64,000 nt of DNA from Bradyrhizobiaceae bacterium PARB1 (GCA_002256345.1 NKIY01000002.1:930001-994000), one strand, 5' to 3'. Counted from the stretch's first letter, positions 37,133-47,095 are shown. A program made the numbers and translations. The notes: generated from the letters alone by a model not told the origin.

Positions 37133-37828
37133 ATGTTCGACATTACTCCTGAAGAATGGACGGCGATCCTGCTTTCGATCAGGGTCGCCGTGATTGCGAC
37201 CTTGATCTCGACCCCGCTCGGCATCGCGGTCGCATGGCTGCTCGCGCGGCGCGATTTTTGGGGCAAGCCGCTGGTCGATGCGGTCATCTATCTGCCGCTG
37301 GTGTTGCCGCCCGTCGTCACCGGTTATCTCCTGCTGGTGATGCTCGGCAAGCGCGGCGTGCTGGGTTCGTTTCTCGCCGAACATTTCGGCATCGTTTTCG
37401 CCTTCCGCTGGACCGGCGCCGCGCTGGCCTGCGGCGTGATGTCCTTTCCCCTGCTCGTCAGGCCGATCCGGCTTTCCATCGAAGCCGTTGATCGTCGCCT
37501 CGAGCAGGCTGCCAGTACGCTCGGCGCCTCGCCGCTGAAAGTCTTTGCCACCGTGACGATGCCGCTGGCGCTGCCGGGCATCCTCGCCGGCATGGTGCTC
37601 GGTTTCGCCAAGGCGATCGGCGAATTCGGCGCGACCATCACTTTCGTTTCCAACATCCCCGGCGAAACCCAGACGATTTCCTCGGCCATCTATTCGCTGC
37701 TGCAGACACCGGACGGCGATGCCGCAGCATCTCGGCTGGTGCTGATCTCGATCGGGATTGCGGTCGTCGCCCTGATCCTGTCTGAATGGTTCGCACGACG
37801 CGCGACCAAGCGACTGCACGGAAACTGA
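37133..37828 (+). CDS. modB: Molybdate ABC transporter permease
   Basis: A 231-aa inner-membrane protein with five to six helices. The EAA-loop sequence RRLEQAASTLGASPLKVFATV, then LPLALPGILAGMVLGFAKAIGEFGAT-like text, is characteristic of ModB. An AAGGAG site precedes the ATG at 37133. Two bases separate it from modC. It forms the membrane channel for ModA-delivered molybdate. Confidence 0.95.
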   Translation: MFDITPEEWTAILLSIRVAVIATLISTPLGIAVAWLLARRDFWGKPLVDAVIYLPLVLPPVVTGYLLLVMLGKRGVLGSFLAEHFGIVFAFRWTGAALACGVMSFPLLVRPIRLSIEAVDRRLEQAASTLGASPLKVFATVTMPLALPGILAGMVLGFAKAIGEFGATITFVSNIPGETQTISSAIYSLLQTPDGDAAASRLVLISIGIAVVALILSEWFARRATKRLHGN

Positions 37829-37829
37829 C

Positions 37830-38510
37830 ATGCTGCGTGTGGAAGTCTTCAAACAGCTCGGCAATTTTTCCCTCGATGTCGCCTTTACTAGCGAAGGCCG
37901 TGTCACCGGCCTGTTCGGCTCGTCGGGCGCTGGCAAGACGTCGCTCGTCAGCATGATCGCCGGCCTGGTGACACCGGATCGCGGCCTGATCGCCATCGAT
38001 AAGGCCGCGCTCTACGATCGCAGCAAGCGCATCGACCTGCCCGCCTATCGGCGGCGGATCGGCTATGTGTTTCAGGATGCACGGCTGTTCCCACATCTCA
38101 GCGTCGCGCAAAATCTCGATTACGGTCGCCGCATGAATTTTCTCGCCCGCGATACCGCGGATGAAAAGCGCATCACCGACATGCTCGACATCGGCCACCT
38201 CCTCACGCGCCGTCCCGGTGGTCTCTCCGGGGGAGAACGCCAGCGCGTGGCACTCGGCCGTGCATTGCTGGCGAAGCCGCGATTGCTGCTGCTCGATGAG
38301 CCGATGGGCGCGTTGGACGAGGCGCGCAAGGCGGAGATCATGCCCTATCTGATCCGCCTGCGGGACGAAGGCGATGTACCGATGGTGCTGGTCAGCCACG
38401 ATGCCGACGAGATGCGGCAACTGGCGACGAATGTGGTGCTGCTCAAGGGCGGCCGGGTCGCCGCCCATGGCGGGACTGACGTGCTGCCGCGCTGGGTACC
38501 GGCGGCGTGA
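37830..38510 (+). CDS. modC: Molybdate ABC transporter ATPase lacking the TOBE domain
   Basis: A 226-aa ATPase with Walker A GSSGAGKT at residues 30-37, signature LSGGERQRVALGRALL, Walker B LLLLDEPMGALD and switch His in LVSHDADE. ModC proteins usually run to about 350 residues with a C-terminal Mop/TOBE regulatory domain; this one stops at the end of the ATPase domain. A stand-alone Mop gene sits 2.3 kb upstream in the same cluster. It energises molybdate import. Confidence 0.92.
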   Translation: MLRVEVFKQLGNFSLDVAFTSEGRVTGLFGSSGAGKTSLVSMIAGLVTPDRGLIAIDKAALYDRSKRIDLPAYRRRIGYVFQDARLFPHLSVAQNLDYGRRMNFLARDTADEKRITDMLDIGHLLTRRPGGLSGGERQRVALGRALLAKPRLLLLDEPMGALDEARKAEIMPYLIRLRDEGDVPMVLVSHDADEMRQLATNVVLLKGGRVAAHGGTDVLPRWVPAA

Positions 38511-38516
38511 GCACTT

Positions 38517-38624
38517 GTAGGATGGGTTGAGCGTAGGCGCATAGTGCCGGAGCGATAACCCATCGGCCGAGGTCGCGGCGATCTCCGGACAGCATGGGCT
38601 TTCGCTACGCTCAACCCGTCCTAC
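38517..38624. repeat. Intergenic inverted repeat (GTAGGATGGGTTGAGCG family)
   Basis: Left arm GTAGGATGGGTTGAGCGTAG, right arm ending CTACGCTCAACCCGTCCTAC, nearly perfect inverted copies. An inner GATAACCCATCGG segment is the third unit. It lies between convergent modC and the antiporter gene. It is related in design, not sequence, to the GTAGCCCGG repeats below. Confidence 0.75.
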
Positions 38625-38641
38625 GGCTACTGCGCGTAATT

Positions 38642-40438
38642 CTACGCTCGCGACAATCCCGACAGCGTCCGCTTCAACCTGCCCCGAAACAGCTGAGCCC
38701 GCGTCAGCTTGACCGGCGCGGGCTCCTCATCCTCCGGCAGACGCAGACCCACCACATTGACACGGCCGCCGCCAAGACTGCGGGCGACAAGATCGATACT
38801 GTCGATCGGCAGGGCAGCGCCGACTTTCGGCGCGTGATCGAGATGAATGTCGAAATAATCAGCGAGCGTAAGCTGCGCCTGCGCGGGATCGATGGCGATG
38901 CCGTAGACAGCCGCAAGATCGCCGAGCGTGGTTTCACCCGGCACCATGAAGTCGCCCAGCAGATGCGGATCTGGCGCCGGGACCGGCGGCATATCGACGA
39001 AGAAACGATCGAGAGCTTCGGCTTTTTCGGGCGGCGCGAGGAGATAGAGATAATCACCAGCTGCGACCGGCGCGGCTTCTTCCGGCGTCAGGATGTGCTC
39101 GTCGCGGATCACCAGTGTCGGCTTCGACCAGGACGGGATGAGGCCGCGCTTGAGGTAAAGGCTCTTGGGCCGCACCGAGTAGCCGACAAGCTGCTGTTCG
39201 AGCTGGCCGGGCAGATCCAGTTCGATGCGGCGCGGGCCACGATCGGTACGCGGCAACGCGACATGCAACAGGCGCGCGGCATAGCCGAGCGTCCAGCCCT
39301 GAAACAGCAGCGAGATGATGACGACAACGAACGCGACATCGAAATAGACGGGCGCCTTGGGCAGACCGATCAACATCGGGATCGAGGCCAGAAAGATGGC
39401 CACTGCGCCGCGCAGGCCGACCCAGGAGACGAACGCCTTTTCACGCCAGTTGAAACGGAACGGCTGCAGGCACAGGAAGACGGCAAGCGGCCGCGCCACC
39501 AGCATCAGCACCAATGCGACGCCCACCGCCGGCAGAATGCTGCTGACCAGCCGCTCCGGCGAGACCAGGAGGCCGAGCATCACGAACATCACGATCTGCG
39601 CCAACCATGTAGCAGCGTCGAGGAATGTCACCACCGAATTATGCGCACGGGTCGGCCGGTTGCCTATCAGCATGCCAGCCAGATAGACCGCAAGAAAGCC
39701 GGAGGCGTGGACAATCTGTGCGAGGCCGAAGATGACCAGCGCCGCCGTGCAGACAAATGGCGCATGAAGGCCCTGTGGCAACGCCACGCGATTCATCGCC
39801 ATCACCACCAGGAGGCCGCCGGCGATGCCGATCAGCGTGCCCAGCACCGATTCCTGCAGAAATTCAAGCACCACATGCCCGGCCGAGGCGTCGCCCAGCG
39901 AGAGCAGCTTGACCAGGGTGAGCGTGAGAAAAACCGCAAAGGGATCGTTGGTCCCGGACTCCACCTCAAGCGTCGCGCCGACGCGCGGGCGCAAGCGCAG
40001 GCCCTGCGCATGCACGAGCAAAAACACGGCGGCAGCATCGGTGGAGGCGATCACCGCGCCCGTGAGCAGCGCCTGCGTCCAGTTCATGTCGAGCGTGTAT
40101 TTGGCGATCGGCGCGGTGATGACAGCCGTGAGCAAAACACCCACCGTCGCCAGCATCATCGACGGCGCCAGCACCGCACGGATCGCCTGGAAGCGCGTCT
40201 TCAGCCCGCCATCGAACAGGATCAGGGCCAGCGACACCGAACCGACCACATAGGCCGTTTTCACATCATCGAAATGCAGGCCACCGGGCCCGGCCTCGCC
40301 AGCCGCCATGCCGATGAACAGGAAGAATAGCAGCAAGGGAGCGCCAAAGCGCAGCGCCAGCAGGCTCGACAGGATGCCCGCCATGACCAGAACGGCGCCA
40401 AGCAGGATCGCGATACTAACTGAATCGAGTGAGGCCAT
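38642..40438 (-). CDS. nhaP2: Potassium/proton antiporter, CPA1/NhaP2 (CvrA) type
   Basis: A 598-aa protein with about 12 membrane helices (residues 1-390) followed by a cytoplasmic tail with a TrkA-C-like domain (about 400-490) and a second CorC_HlyC-like domain (about 500-580). Motifs LILFDGGLKTRF, TGAVIASTDAAAVF and VESGTNDPFAV are characteristic of NhaP2. It exchanges K+ (or Na+) for H+ and protects against cytoplasmic ion imbalance. The neighbouring MscS channel gene diverges from it. Confidence 0.92.
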   Translation of the reverse strand: MASLDSVSIAILLGAVLVMAGILSSLLALRFGAPLLLFFLFIGMAAGEAGPGGLHFDDVKTAYVVGSVSLALILFDGGLKTRFQAIRAVLAPSMMLATVGVLLTAVITAPIAKYTLDMNWTQALLTGAVIASTDAAAVFLLVHAQGLRLRPRVGATLEVESGTNDPFAVFLTLTLVKLLSLGDASAGHVVLEFLQESVLGTLIGIAGGLLVVMAMNRVALPQGLHAPFVCTAALVIFGLAQIVHASGFLAVYLAGMLIGNRPTRAHNSVVTFLDAATWLAQIVMFVMLGLLVSPERLVSSILPAVGVALVLMLVARPLAVFLCLQPFRFNWREKAFVSWVGLRGAVAIFLASIPMLIGLPKAPVYFDVAFVVVIISLLFQGWTLGYAARLLHVALPRTDRGPRRIELDLPGQLEQQLVGYSVRPKSLYLKRGLIPSWSKPTLVIRDEHILTPEEAAPVAAGDYLYLLAPPEKAEALDRFFVDMPPVPAPDPHLLGDFMVPGETTLGDLAAVYGIAIDPAQAQLTLADYFDIHLDHAPKVGAALPIDSIDLVARSLGGGRVNVVGLRLPEDEEPAPVKLTRAQLFRGRLKRTLSGLSRA

Positions 40439-40638
40439 GTCGCTCCGAAGGCAGAAAGGCTAGCAAATCCATGCTTATCGTTGCGGTCCCGCAACGCCAA
40501 ACAATTTCTGCCCGAGGTTGAACTGTAGGTATAATTACTGCGATGTGGTGACCCGATGGCAACGCCGCAATGGCGCCGCCAAGGCGGCTGTGTGAATCTC
40601 TGCCTCATTCGAATCAAATATGTCCGCGAGCCCTTTCG

Positions 40639-41961
40639 ATGTTCGACCTGACCGACGCTCACACATTCGTCCTCGAAACGGCGAAGTCCCTGGGCGCGGA
40701 ATTCGCCTCGCCATGGCTTTATCTGCAATGCGCGCTGATGCTGGCTGCGGCCGGCATCGCCGCGGGCATCGGCACGCTGGCGCGCGCAAGAATAGACCTG
40801 ACATCGCTGGTGATGGGATGGCCGGCGCCTTTGCGCATGTTCATGCGCGTGCTGGTGGAAAGCATATCGACGGCGGCTTTCGTCGTCCTGACCATCATCG
40901 CCCGCGAGGTCATGCTGGGCGCCACTTTGCCGAGCCGTAGCTATCTGCTGGCCATTGCCGCCAAGCTGGCATTAGCTTGGCTGGTGATCCGGCTGGTCAC
41001 CAGCATCATCCACAATCCCTTCATCGTGCGGCTGGTCTCGATCTCCGCCTGGTTCGTGGCGGCGCTCAGCATTCTCGGCCTGCTGCAGCCGACCATCACC
41101 TTTCTCGACGGTCCCGGCATCGAACTCGGCGGCCTCAGGCTGACGCCGCTGCTGGTCATCAAGCTGGCCGTCCTGCTGGCCGTGGCGCTGTGGGTGGCAA
41201 ATATCGCCAGCAATTTCCTCGAAGGCCGGATCCGGCAGTCGCACGATCTCACGCCATCGGTACAGGTGCTGCTGACCAAGCTGGTTCGCCTGCTGATGAT
41301 GGTGTTCGCCGTGGCGCTGGTGATGGGCGCGGTCGGCATCAATCTCGCCGCGCTCGCCGTGTTCTCCGGTGCAGTCGGCGTCGGCATCGGTTTCGGCCTG
41401 CAGAAGATCGTCGCCAATTTCATCAGCGGCGTGATCCTGCTCGCAGACAAGTCGGTGAAGCCCGGCGATCTCGTTACCATCGGCGACAGCTCCGGACGCA
41501 TCAGCGCGATGAATACGCGTTACATTTCGGTGGCCGCCGGCGACGGCCGCGAATTCCTGATCCCGAACGAGGACCTGATCACCAAGAAGGTGGTGAACTG
41601 GACCTATACGGATAAGGACACGCTGGTGAAGGTGAATTTCGGCACCAATTACGACGCCGATCCCCGCCTCGTCTGCAAGCTGGCCATCGATTGCGCCGCC
41701 GCCACGCCCCGCGCTTCGACTGTGAAGCCGCCGAACTGCCTGCTCGGCGAATTCGCCGAAACCGGGATGCGCTTCTCGCTGACCTTCTGGATCGACTCGC
41801 CGGACGGCATGGATGCGGTGAAGAGCGAAGTGATGCTGGGGCTGTGGGACGCCTTCAAGCGCGAGGGCATCCGCGTTCCGTATCCAGTGCGTGAGATCAA
41901 GATCCGCGGCGGCGCGCTGCCGGTGGAAACGATTGCCGAAGTCGCGGCCGGGCCGGAATGA
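40639..41961 (+). CDS. Mechanosensitive ion channel, MscS family
   Basis: A 440-aa inner-membrane protein with four to five extra N-terminal helices before the MscS pore segment ([25 protein letters not shown]), then a beta domain ([20 protein letters not shown]) and a C-terminal domain. It opens under membrane tension to release solutes. The ATG at 40639 is used. It partners functionally with the K+/H+ antiporter opposite it in osmotic homeostasis, though no direct link is shown. SfsA follows 4 bases later. Confidence 0.92.
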   Translation: MFDLTDAHTFVLETAKSLGAEFASPWLYLQCALMLAAAGIAAGIGTLARARIDLTSLVMGWPAPLRMFMRVLVESISTAAFVVLTIIAREVMLGATLPSRSYLLAIAAKLALAWLVIRLVTSIIHNPFIVRLVSISAWFVAALSILGLLQPTITFLDGPGIELGGLRLTPLLVIKLAVLLAVALWVANIASNFLEGRIRQSHDLTPSVQVLLTKLVRLLMMVFAVALVMGAVGINLAALAVFSGAVGVGIGFGLQKIVANFISGVILLADKSVKPGDLVTIGDSSGRISAMNTRYISVAAGDGREFLIPNEDLITKKVVNWTYTDKDTLVKVNFGTNYDADPRLVCKLAIDCAAATPRASTVKPPNCLLGEFAETGMRFSLTFWIDSPDGMDAVKSEVMLGLWDAFKREGIRVPYPVREIKIRGGALPVETIAEVAAGPE

Positions 41962-41965
41962 ACCG

Positions 41966-42679
41966 ATGAAGCTTCCGCAGGGTCTGGTGCCGGCGACGCT
42001 GATCCGTCGCTACAAGCGCTTTCTCGCCGATGTCGAACTGGCCGATGGCAGCGTGATCACCGCGCATGTGGCCAATCCCGGCGCAATGACCGGCCTGCAG
42101 GCGCCCGGCGCAAAAGTCTGGTTGTCGCTGTCGCCGAGCAAGACGCGGAAACTTCCCTATTCGTGGGAGCTGGTGGAAGCCGATTTCGGCAACGGGCCGG
42201 AGCTCGTCGGCGTCAATACGATCCATCCCAATGCCATCGTCGCCGAGGCACTGGCGGATGGCGCGATCCCGGAGCTGGCGGGTTACGCCACTATCCGCCG
42301 CGAGGTGAAATATGGTGCAGCATCTCGCGTCGATTTCCTGCTGGAACACCCGGACCGGCCGCCTTGCTATGTCGAGGTCAAGAATATCCATCTGATGCGA
42401 ACCAGGGACCTTGCCGAATTCCCGGATTCGGTCACCGCACGCGGCGCACGGCACCTTGAGGAACTCGCAGCCATGGTGGCGCTCGGCGCCCGGGCCGTGC
42501 TGCTGTTCGTGGTGCAGATTGGATCGAGCCAACGCGTCGCCGTCGCCCGCGACATCGATCCCACCTATGGCCGCGCCTTCGACAGGGCCCATGCCGCGGG
42601 CGTCGAGACGCTGGCCTATGGCTGCAAGATAGGCCATGACAGCATCGTGCTGGCGGGGAAGATACCGGTGCTACCGTAG
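41966..42679 (+). CDS. sfsA: DNA/RNA nuclease SfsA
   Basis: A 237-aa protein of the SfsA family, with [17 protein letters not shown], the [11 protein letters not shown] segment and a PD-(D/E)xK-type nuclease core ([10 protein letters not shown] ... [11 protein letters not shown]). SfsA of E. coli is a nuclease once described as a sugar fermentation stimulator. The start at ATG 41966 lies 4 bases after the MscS stop. The stop codon is inside the GTAGCCCGG repeat that begins at 42676. Confidence 0.93.
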   Translation: MKLPQGLVPATLIRRYKRFLADVELADGSVITAHVANPGAMTGLQAPGAKVWLSLSPSKTRKLPYSWELVEADFGNGPELVGVNTIHPNAIVAEALADGAIPELAGYATIRREVKYGAASRVDFLLEHPDRPPCYVEVKNIHLMRTRDLAEFPDSVTARGARHLEELAAMVALGARAVLLFVVQIGSSQRVAVARDIDPTYGRAFDRAHAAGVETLAYGCKIGHDSIVLAGKIPVLP

Positions 42680-42765
42680 CCCGGATGGAGCGCAGCGCAA
42701 TCCTGGGACCACTGCGCGCACTGAAGCTCTGAATCCGGGGTTACGCTCCGCTCAACCCGGGCTGC
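42676..42765. repeat. GTAGCCCGG inverted repeat, copy 1
   Basis: Left arm GTAGCCCGGATGGAGCGCAG, right arm GCTCAACCCGGGCTGC, with an inner TCCGGGGTTACGCTCCG arm. It shares the sfsA TAG stop. Other copies are at 44492, 52597 and 61376. Confidence 0.75.
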
Positions 42766-42848
42766 AAGCCCTATCTTCGGCTTGCACTGAGCGCTCCGAT
42801 CATTAGATTGGAGCCTATCATCCCATTGTCACAGAACCAGATTTCCCG

Positions 42849-43673
42849 ATGAGCTATACCGACGCCTCCGACACCGCCCTGCGCAAGACCGGGCAGATCA
42901 AGCTGCACGGCGCGTCCGCCTTTGCCGGCATGCGCAAGGCTGGCGCGCTGGTCTCGGAATGTCTGGATGCACTCACCGATCTGGTGAAACCCGGCCTCAT
43001 GACCTCGGCGATCGACGATTTCGTGCGCGAATTCGCCTTCAGCCACGACGCCTTTCCGGCGACGCTGATGTATCGCGGCTATCGCTTTTCGACCTGCACC
43101 TCGATCAATCATGTGGTCTGCCATGGCATGCCTGAAGCCCGCGCGCTCAAGGAAGGCGACATCGTTAATATCGACGTCACCTTCATCGTCGATGGCTGGT
43201 ATGGCGACTCCAGCCGCATGTATGGCGTCGGCGTCCTGCCGCGCAAGGCGGAACGCCTGATCGAAGTTACCTATGAGTCCATGATGCGCGGCATCGCGGC
43301 GGTAAAGCCCGGCGCCACTACCGGCGACATCGGCCATGCGATCCAGAGCTTTGTCGAGCCACAAGGCATGAGCGTGGTGCGCGATTTCTGCGGCCACGGT
43401 CTTGGTCGCCTGTTCCATGACGAACCGAACATCATCCATGTCGGCCGCCCCGGCGAAGGCGTGAAGCTGAAGCCCGGCATGTTCTTCACCATCGAGCCGA
43501 TGATCAATCTCGGCAAGCCGCATGTGAAGGTGCTGTCCGACGGCTGGACCGCGGTGACCCGCGACCGCTCGCTGTCGGCGCAGTTCGAGCACACCGTGGG
43601 TGTGACCGAGACCGGCGTCGAAGTGTTCACACTGTCGAAGCGGCATAACGAAAAGGCGCCGGCGGCGGCCTGA
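42849..43673 (+). CDS. map: Methionine aminopeptidase, type I
   Basis: A 274-aa cytoplasmic metallopeptidase removing N-terminal Met. The metal-ligand motifs are VNIDVTF, YGDSSRM, GHGLGRLFH, FTIEP and QFEHTVGVT, all intact. An N-terminal extension (about 10 residues) before the catalytic core is common in alphaproteobacteria. radC follows 91 bases later. Confidence 0.95.
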   Translation: MSYTDASDTALRKTGQIKLHGASAFAGMRKAGALVSECLDALTDLVKPGLMTSAIDDFVREFAFSHDAFPATLMYRGYRFSTCTSINHVVCHGMPEARALKEGDIVNIDVTFIVDGWYGDSSRMYGVGVLPRKAERLIEVTYESMMRGIAAVKPGATTGDIGHAIQSFVEPQGMSVVRDFCGHGLGRLFHDEPNIIHVGRPGEGVKLKPGMFFTIEPMINLGKPHVKVLSDGWTAVTRDRSLSAQFEHTVGVTETGVEVFTLSKRHNEKAPAAA

Positions 43674-43764
43674 CCTTCCAGATTGCCGCAGCCCATCATA
43701 CATTTTTAGGTTGCAAACATCTTCAGGCACGGCATGCTCGCGAACACGCGCCTAGCGAGTTCGC

Positions 43765-44478
43765 ATGTCGTCATCCTCCGACAATGTCCTGCCCGGCCTT
43801 TCCGAAGCGCCGCATTATCACGGCCATCGCGAGCGGTTGCGCGACCGCTTCCGCACCGCCGGCGCCGACGCACTGAGCGACTACGAGCTGCTGGAGCTGG
43901 TGCTGTTCCGCGCGCTGCCGCGGCGTGACGTGAAGCCGTTGGCAAAAGCGCTGATCCAGGCCTTCGGTTCATTCGCCGAGACGGTCCACGCACCCGATGC
44001 GCGGCTGCGTGAGATCGGCGGGCTCGGCGAAGCGGCCATCACCGAGATCAAACTGATCGCCGCTGCCTCCAATCGCGTGGCCAAGGGACAGTTGAAGCAG
44101 CGCACTGTGCTGTCGTCATGGGGCACGGTGATCGACTATTGCCGCACGGCCATGGCCTTCGCCGACAAGGAGCAGTTCCGCATCCTCTTCCTCGACAAAC
44201 GCAACCAGCTGATCGCGGATGAGGTACAGCAGATCGGCACCGTCGATCATACGCCGGTCTATCCGCGCGAAGTGGTCAAGCGCGCACTGGAACTGTCCGC
44301 CACTGCCATCATCATGGTGCACAATCATCCCTCCGGCGATCCGACACCGTCACAGGCTGATATCCAGATGACCAAAGCGGTGATCGAAGTGAGCAAGCCG
44401 CTCGGCATCGCCGTGCATGACCACATCATCGTGGGCAAGCACGGACATGTCAGCTTGAAAGGGATGAAGGTGATTTGA
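43765..44478 (+). CDS. radC: RadC family JAB-domain protein
   Basis: A 237-aa protein with an N-terminal helix-hairpin-helix region ([20 protein letters not shown]) and a C-terminal JAB metallopeptidase-like domain ([18 protein letters not shown]). RadC is named for DNA repair, but its role remains unclear. Length is normal. The gene is followed by the second GTAGCCCGG repeat. Confidence 0.93.
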   Translation: MSSSSDNVLPGLSEAPHYHGHRERLRDRFRTAGADALSDYELLELVLFRALPRRDVKPLAKALIQAFGSFAETVHAPDARLREIGGLGEAAITEIKLIAAASNRVAKGQLKQRTVLSSWGTVIDYCRTAMAFADKEQFRILFLDKRNQLIADEVQQIGTVDHTPVYPREVVKRALELSATAIIMVHNHPSGDPTPSQADIQMTKAVIEVSKPLGIAVHDHIIVGKHGHVSLKGMKVI

Positions 44479-44491
44479 GGAGGCTCGGTCT

Positions 44492-44580
44492 GTAGCCCGG
44501 ATGGAGCGCAGCGCAATCCGGGATTCAGAGCATCAGCATGTCGCCGGTCCCCGGATTTCGCTCCGCTCCATCCGGGCTAC
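44492..44580. repeat. GTAGCCCGG inverted repeat, copy 2
   Basis: Left arm GTAGCCCGGATGGAGCGCAG, right arm GCTCCATCCGGGCTAC. Perfect outer arms. It lies in the gap between convergent radC and the Inh-domain gene and could serve as a bidirectional transcript end. Confidence 0.8.
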
Positions 44581-44583
44581 GCA

Positions 44584-45285
44584 CTACTGCCTCAGCAATA
44601 TCAACGGATCAGCCATATCCGGCATCCGTCGCCATTGCGCGTTATCATCGGCTTCGAAGTGCCAGGTCTCGCCCGATGCCGAGAACATCAGCAATTCGCC
44701 GCGCTCCAGCCGCCATTGCATTGGCTTGAAATTCGCCACCAACGGATCGCAGCGCGGCTTGAGGAAGAGCTGAAAATTATCCGGGCCGGCCTCGTTATTG
44801 GTCAGCGTCAGACTGCAGATGGCACGGCCGTTGCCGCGCACGATCGACCAGTCGCCGATCATCTGGTCCATCGATTTGGCCAGCGAACGGGCGGCGGCGA
44901 GATTCTGCAGGATATAGACGCCCTCGCCCGAGCGGATGCCTTCGAAGATGCCGCTCTCGACCTCGGTGAAATCGATCACCGGCTCGCCCGTCGGCGTCTG
45001 GAGGCGGACGATATCGAGGCCTTTGATATTCCAGACAGCGATATCCTTGGTGAAGGGCAGTGCCTTTGCGCAATCGGGCTCAAGCTCGAGCTTGAGCCCT
45101 TGCGGTGTCGTATCGGGTTTAAGCGTCACCACGCAGGTCTTGCTACGCTCGGTGGTGGAGAGCTCCCATTGCCCGATCATGTTCTTCTTCAGTTGCGCAG
45201 CATCCTGCGCAAGCGCCGGTGCGCCCGCGAGCATCGCACTGGCCAAAGCCAGCGCGAGCTGCATCATGCGAACCGGCGCCAACAT
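44584..45285 (-). CDS. Exported protein with two AprI/Inh-like domains
   Basis: A 233-aa protein with a signal peptide (about residues 1-27, ending APALAQD). Two similar halves follow: MIGQWELSTTERSKTCVVTL and MIGDWSIVRGNGRAICSLTL, each a lipocalin-like barrel of the AprI/Inh protease-inhibitor family, with Cys/Leu spacing repeated. It was therefore probably formed by tandem duplication. Inhibition of a periplasmic or secreted metalloprotease is the family role; no protease gene adjoins. Its start is 3 bases from the stop of the dehydrogenase gene on the same strand, so both may be one operon. Confidence 0.8.
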   Translation of the reverse strand: MLAPVRMMQLALALASAMLAGAPALAQDAAQLKKNMIGQWELSTTERSKTCVVTLKPDTTPQGLKLELEPDCAKALPFTKDIAVWNIKGLDIVRLQTPTGEPVIDFTEVESGIFEGIRSGEGVYILQNLAAARSLAKSMDQMIGDWSIVRGNGRAICSLTLTNNEAGPDNFQLFLKPRCDPLVANFKPMQWRLERGELLMFSASGETWHFEADDNAQWRRMPDMADPLILLRQ

Positions 45286-45287
45286 GC

Positions 45288-46274
45288 TCAGCTGCCCTTC
45301 ACCGGCGTCTCTGGAATCGGCGTCAGCACAGGCTTGCCGCTGAACCAGAGCTTGAGGTTATCGACCACCATCTGATCCATGGCGTTACGCGTCACCACCG
45401 AGGCGGAGCCGACATGGGGTAGCAGCACGACATTCTGCATCGCCTTCAGTTCATCCGGCACCTTCGGCTCCTGCGCGAACACATCGAGGCCGGCAGCCAG
45501 GATAGTGCCCGACTTCAGCGCCTGGATCAGCGCGGGCTCGTCGATAACCGAACCACGGGCAATATTGACGATGATGCCGCGCGGGCCAAGCGCCTGCATC
45601 ACTTCGGCATTAACGAGATTGGCCGTAGACGGCCCGCCGGGGGTGATAACGATCAACGTATCCACCGCCTTCGCCATCTCGACGAGGTTCGGATAGTGCT
45701 GATAGTCGACGCCTGCAGCCGGATTGCGCGAGTGATAAACCACCGGCACCAGCGACGCATCGAGGCGGCGTGCGATGGCCTGGCCGATCCGGCCCATGCC
45801 CACCATGCCGACCTTGCGGTCACGCAGCGAGCCGACGGTGAGCGGGTAGCCCTGGGTCAGCCACAGGCCGGAGCGGACATATTTGTCGGCCTTGATGAAT
45901 TCGCGGGCGGTGGCGATGAACAGACCGAGGGCGACGTCGGCCACCTCCTCGGTCAACACGTCCGGCGTGTTGGTGACGACGATATTATGCTCGGCAGCAT
46001 ATTTCGCATCGATGTGATCGTAGCCGACGCCGAATGAAGAGATGATCTGGACATTCGGGTATTTCGACAGCATCGCACTGTTGACGGGTACCTGGCCGGT
46101 AACGGCGATGCCGCGGATCTTCTCGGCAACGCCAGCCGGCACACGCTCGAGATCCGGTAATGTTTCATATTTGTGCAAGACGAACTGGTCCGAGAAACCA
46201 TTCTCGATCAGCGCCTTTGACGGCCCATAGACCAGCAGGTCGATCTTTTCCGAAGAGATTCCCGTCCCCATCAT
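45288..46274 (-). CDS. D-isomer 2-hydroxyacid dehydrogenase (glyoxylate/hydroxypyruvate reductase type)
   Basis: A 328-aa cytoplasmic NAD(P)H enzyme. The nucleotide-binding motif is GMVGMGRIGQA. Catalytic Arg lies in IVNIARGSVIDE, Glu in DVFAQEP and His in LLPHVGSAS. Family members reduce glyoxylate, hydroxypyruvate or 2-keto acids; the substrate cannot be set from sequence alone. It overlaps the ABC permease gene by four bases, indicating co-transcription with the transporter. Confidence 0.9.
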   Translation of the reverse strand: MMGTGISSEKIDLLVYGPSKALIENGFSDQFVLHKYETLPDLERVPAGVAEKIRGIAVTGQVPVNSAMLSKYPNVQIISSFGVGYDHIDAKYAAEHNIVVTNTPDVLTEEVADVALGLFIATAREFIKADKYVRSGLWLTQGYPLTVGSLRDRKVGMVGMGRIGQAIARRLDASLVPVVYHSRNPAAGVDYQHYPNLVEMAKAVDTLIVITPGGPSTANLVNAEVMQALGPRGIIVNIARGSVIDEPALIQALKSGTILAAGLDVFAQEPKVPDELKAMQNVVLLPHVGSASVVTRNAMDQMVVDNLKLWFSGKPVLTPIPETPVKGS

Positions 46275-47095
46275 TTTTCCTTTCGCAGTGCACTTTCATG
46301 CCAGCGCCGGAGCAGCAAATGCGACGCCAGCGCGAGCAGCATATAGATCACAATCCCCGCCACGGACAGCAGCAATAGCGCCGCAAACATGCGGGGAATA
46401 TTGAGGCGATAGCTGGACTCGGTGATGCGATAGGCCAGCCCGGAACCGGAGCCCGCTGCGCCGGCCGCGATCTCCGCTGCCACCGCCCCGATCAGGGACA
46501 GGCCGCCGGCAATGCGGAGGCCACCAAGAATGTAAGGCAGTGCCGAGGGCAGTTGCAGATAGCGCAAGGTCTGCCAGCGCGAGGCACCATTCAACTGGAA
46601 CAGGCCGGCAAGATTGCGATCCACCGAGTTCAGCCCGAGCGTCGTATTGGCCAGCACCGGGAAGAAAGCGACGATCCAGGCGCACGCGATCACCGCGGTT
46701 TGCTGCGGCAGATAGATCAGCATCAGCGGCGCGATGGCGATCACCGGCGTCACCTGCAGCACAACGGCATAAGGCAACAACGAATACTCCAGCCATTTCG
46801 ACCGGTTGAACAGCAACGCCAGCGCGATGCCACCGATGGCCGCGGCAATAAAGCCCTCCAGCGCGGTCAGCAGCGTGACGCCGAGCGAGGCCGACAGGAT
46901 CGGCCAGTCGGCAATCAGCGTCTGCCCGACCAGCAATGGCCCGGGCAGGATATAGGGCGGGATGTCGCCGAGGCGAACGGCGAGATCCCACACAACGAGC
47001 CCGCACAGAAACACGACGAGCGGCCAGACGATCCGCGGCCAACGGCCGTCGCCTGACGCGCGCTCCACCACCGGCAATAGCTCCAGCCCACTCAT
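46271..47095 (-). CDS. ABC transporter permease, NitT/TauT/ThiX type
   Basis: A 274-aa inner-membrane protein with six helices and the EAA-type loop NLAGLFQLNGASRWQTLRYL-like sequence followed by LPSALPYILGGLRIAGGLS. It belongs to the SsuC/TauC/ThiX permease group. The ATG at 47095 overlaps the ATPase stop as ATGA; the longer frame into the ATPase gene is discarded. It pairs with the next two genes to form one importer. Confidence 0.92.
   Translation of the reverse strand: MSGLELLPVVERASGDGRWPRIVWPLVVFLCGLVVWDLAVRLGDIPPYILPGPLLVGQTLIADWPILSASLGVTLLTALEGFIAAAIGGIALALLFNRSKWLEYSLLPYAVVLQVTPVIAIAPLMLIYLPQQTAVIACAWIVAFFPVLANTTLGLNSVDRNLAGLFQLNGASRWQTLRYLQLPSALPYILGGLRIAGGLSLIGAVAAEIAAGAAGSGSGLAYRITESSYRLNIPRMFAALLLLSVAGIVIYMLLALASHLLLRRWHESALRKEK

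Noticed and set aside
38594-40330. A 578-codon open frame antisense to the K+/H+ antiporter gene
   Set aside because: The translation is Arg/Gln/His-rich without hydrophobic core or motif, as expected from reading the wrong strand of a membrane-protein gene.
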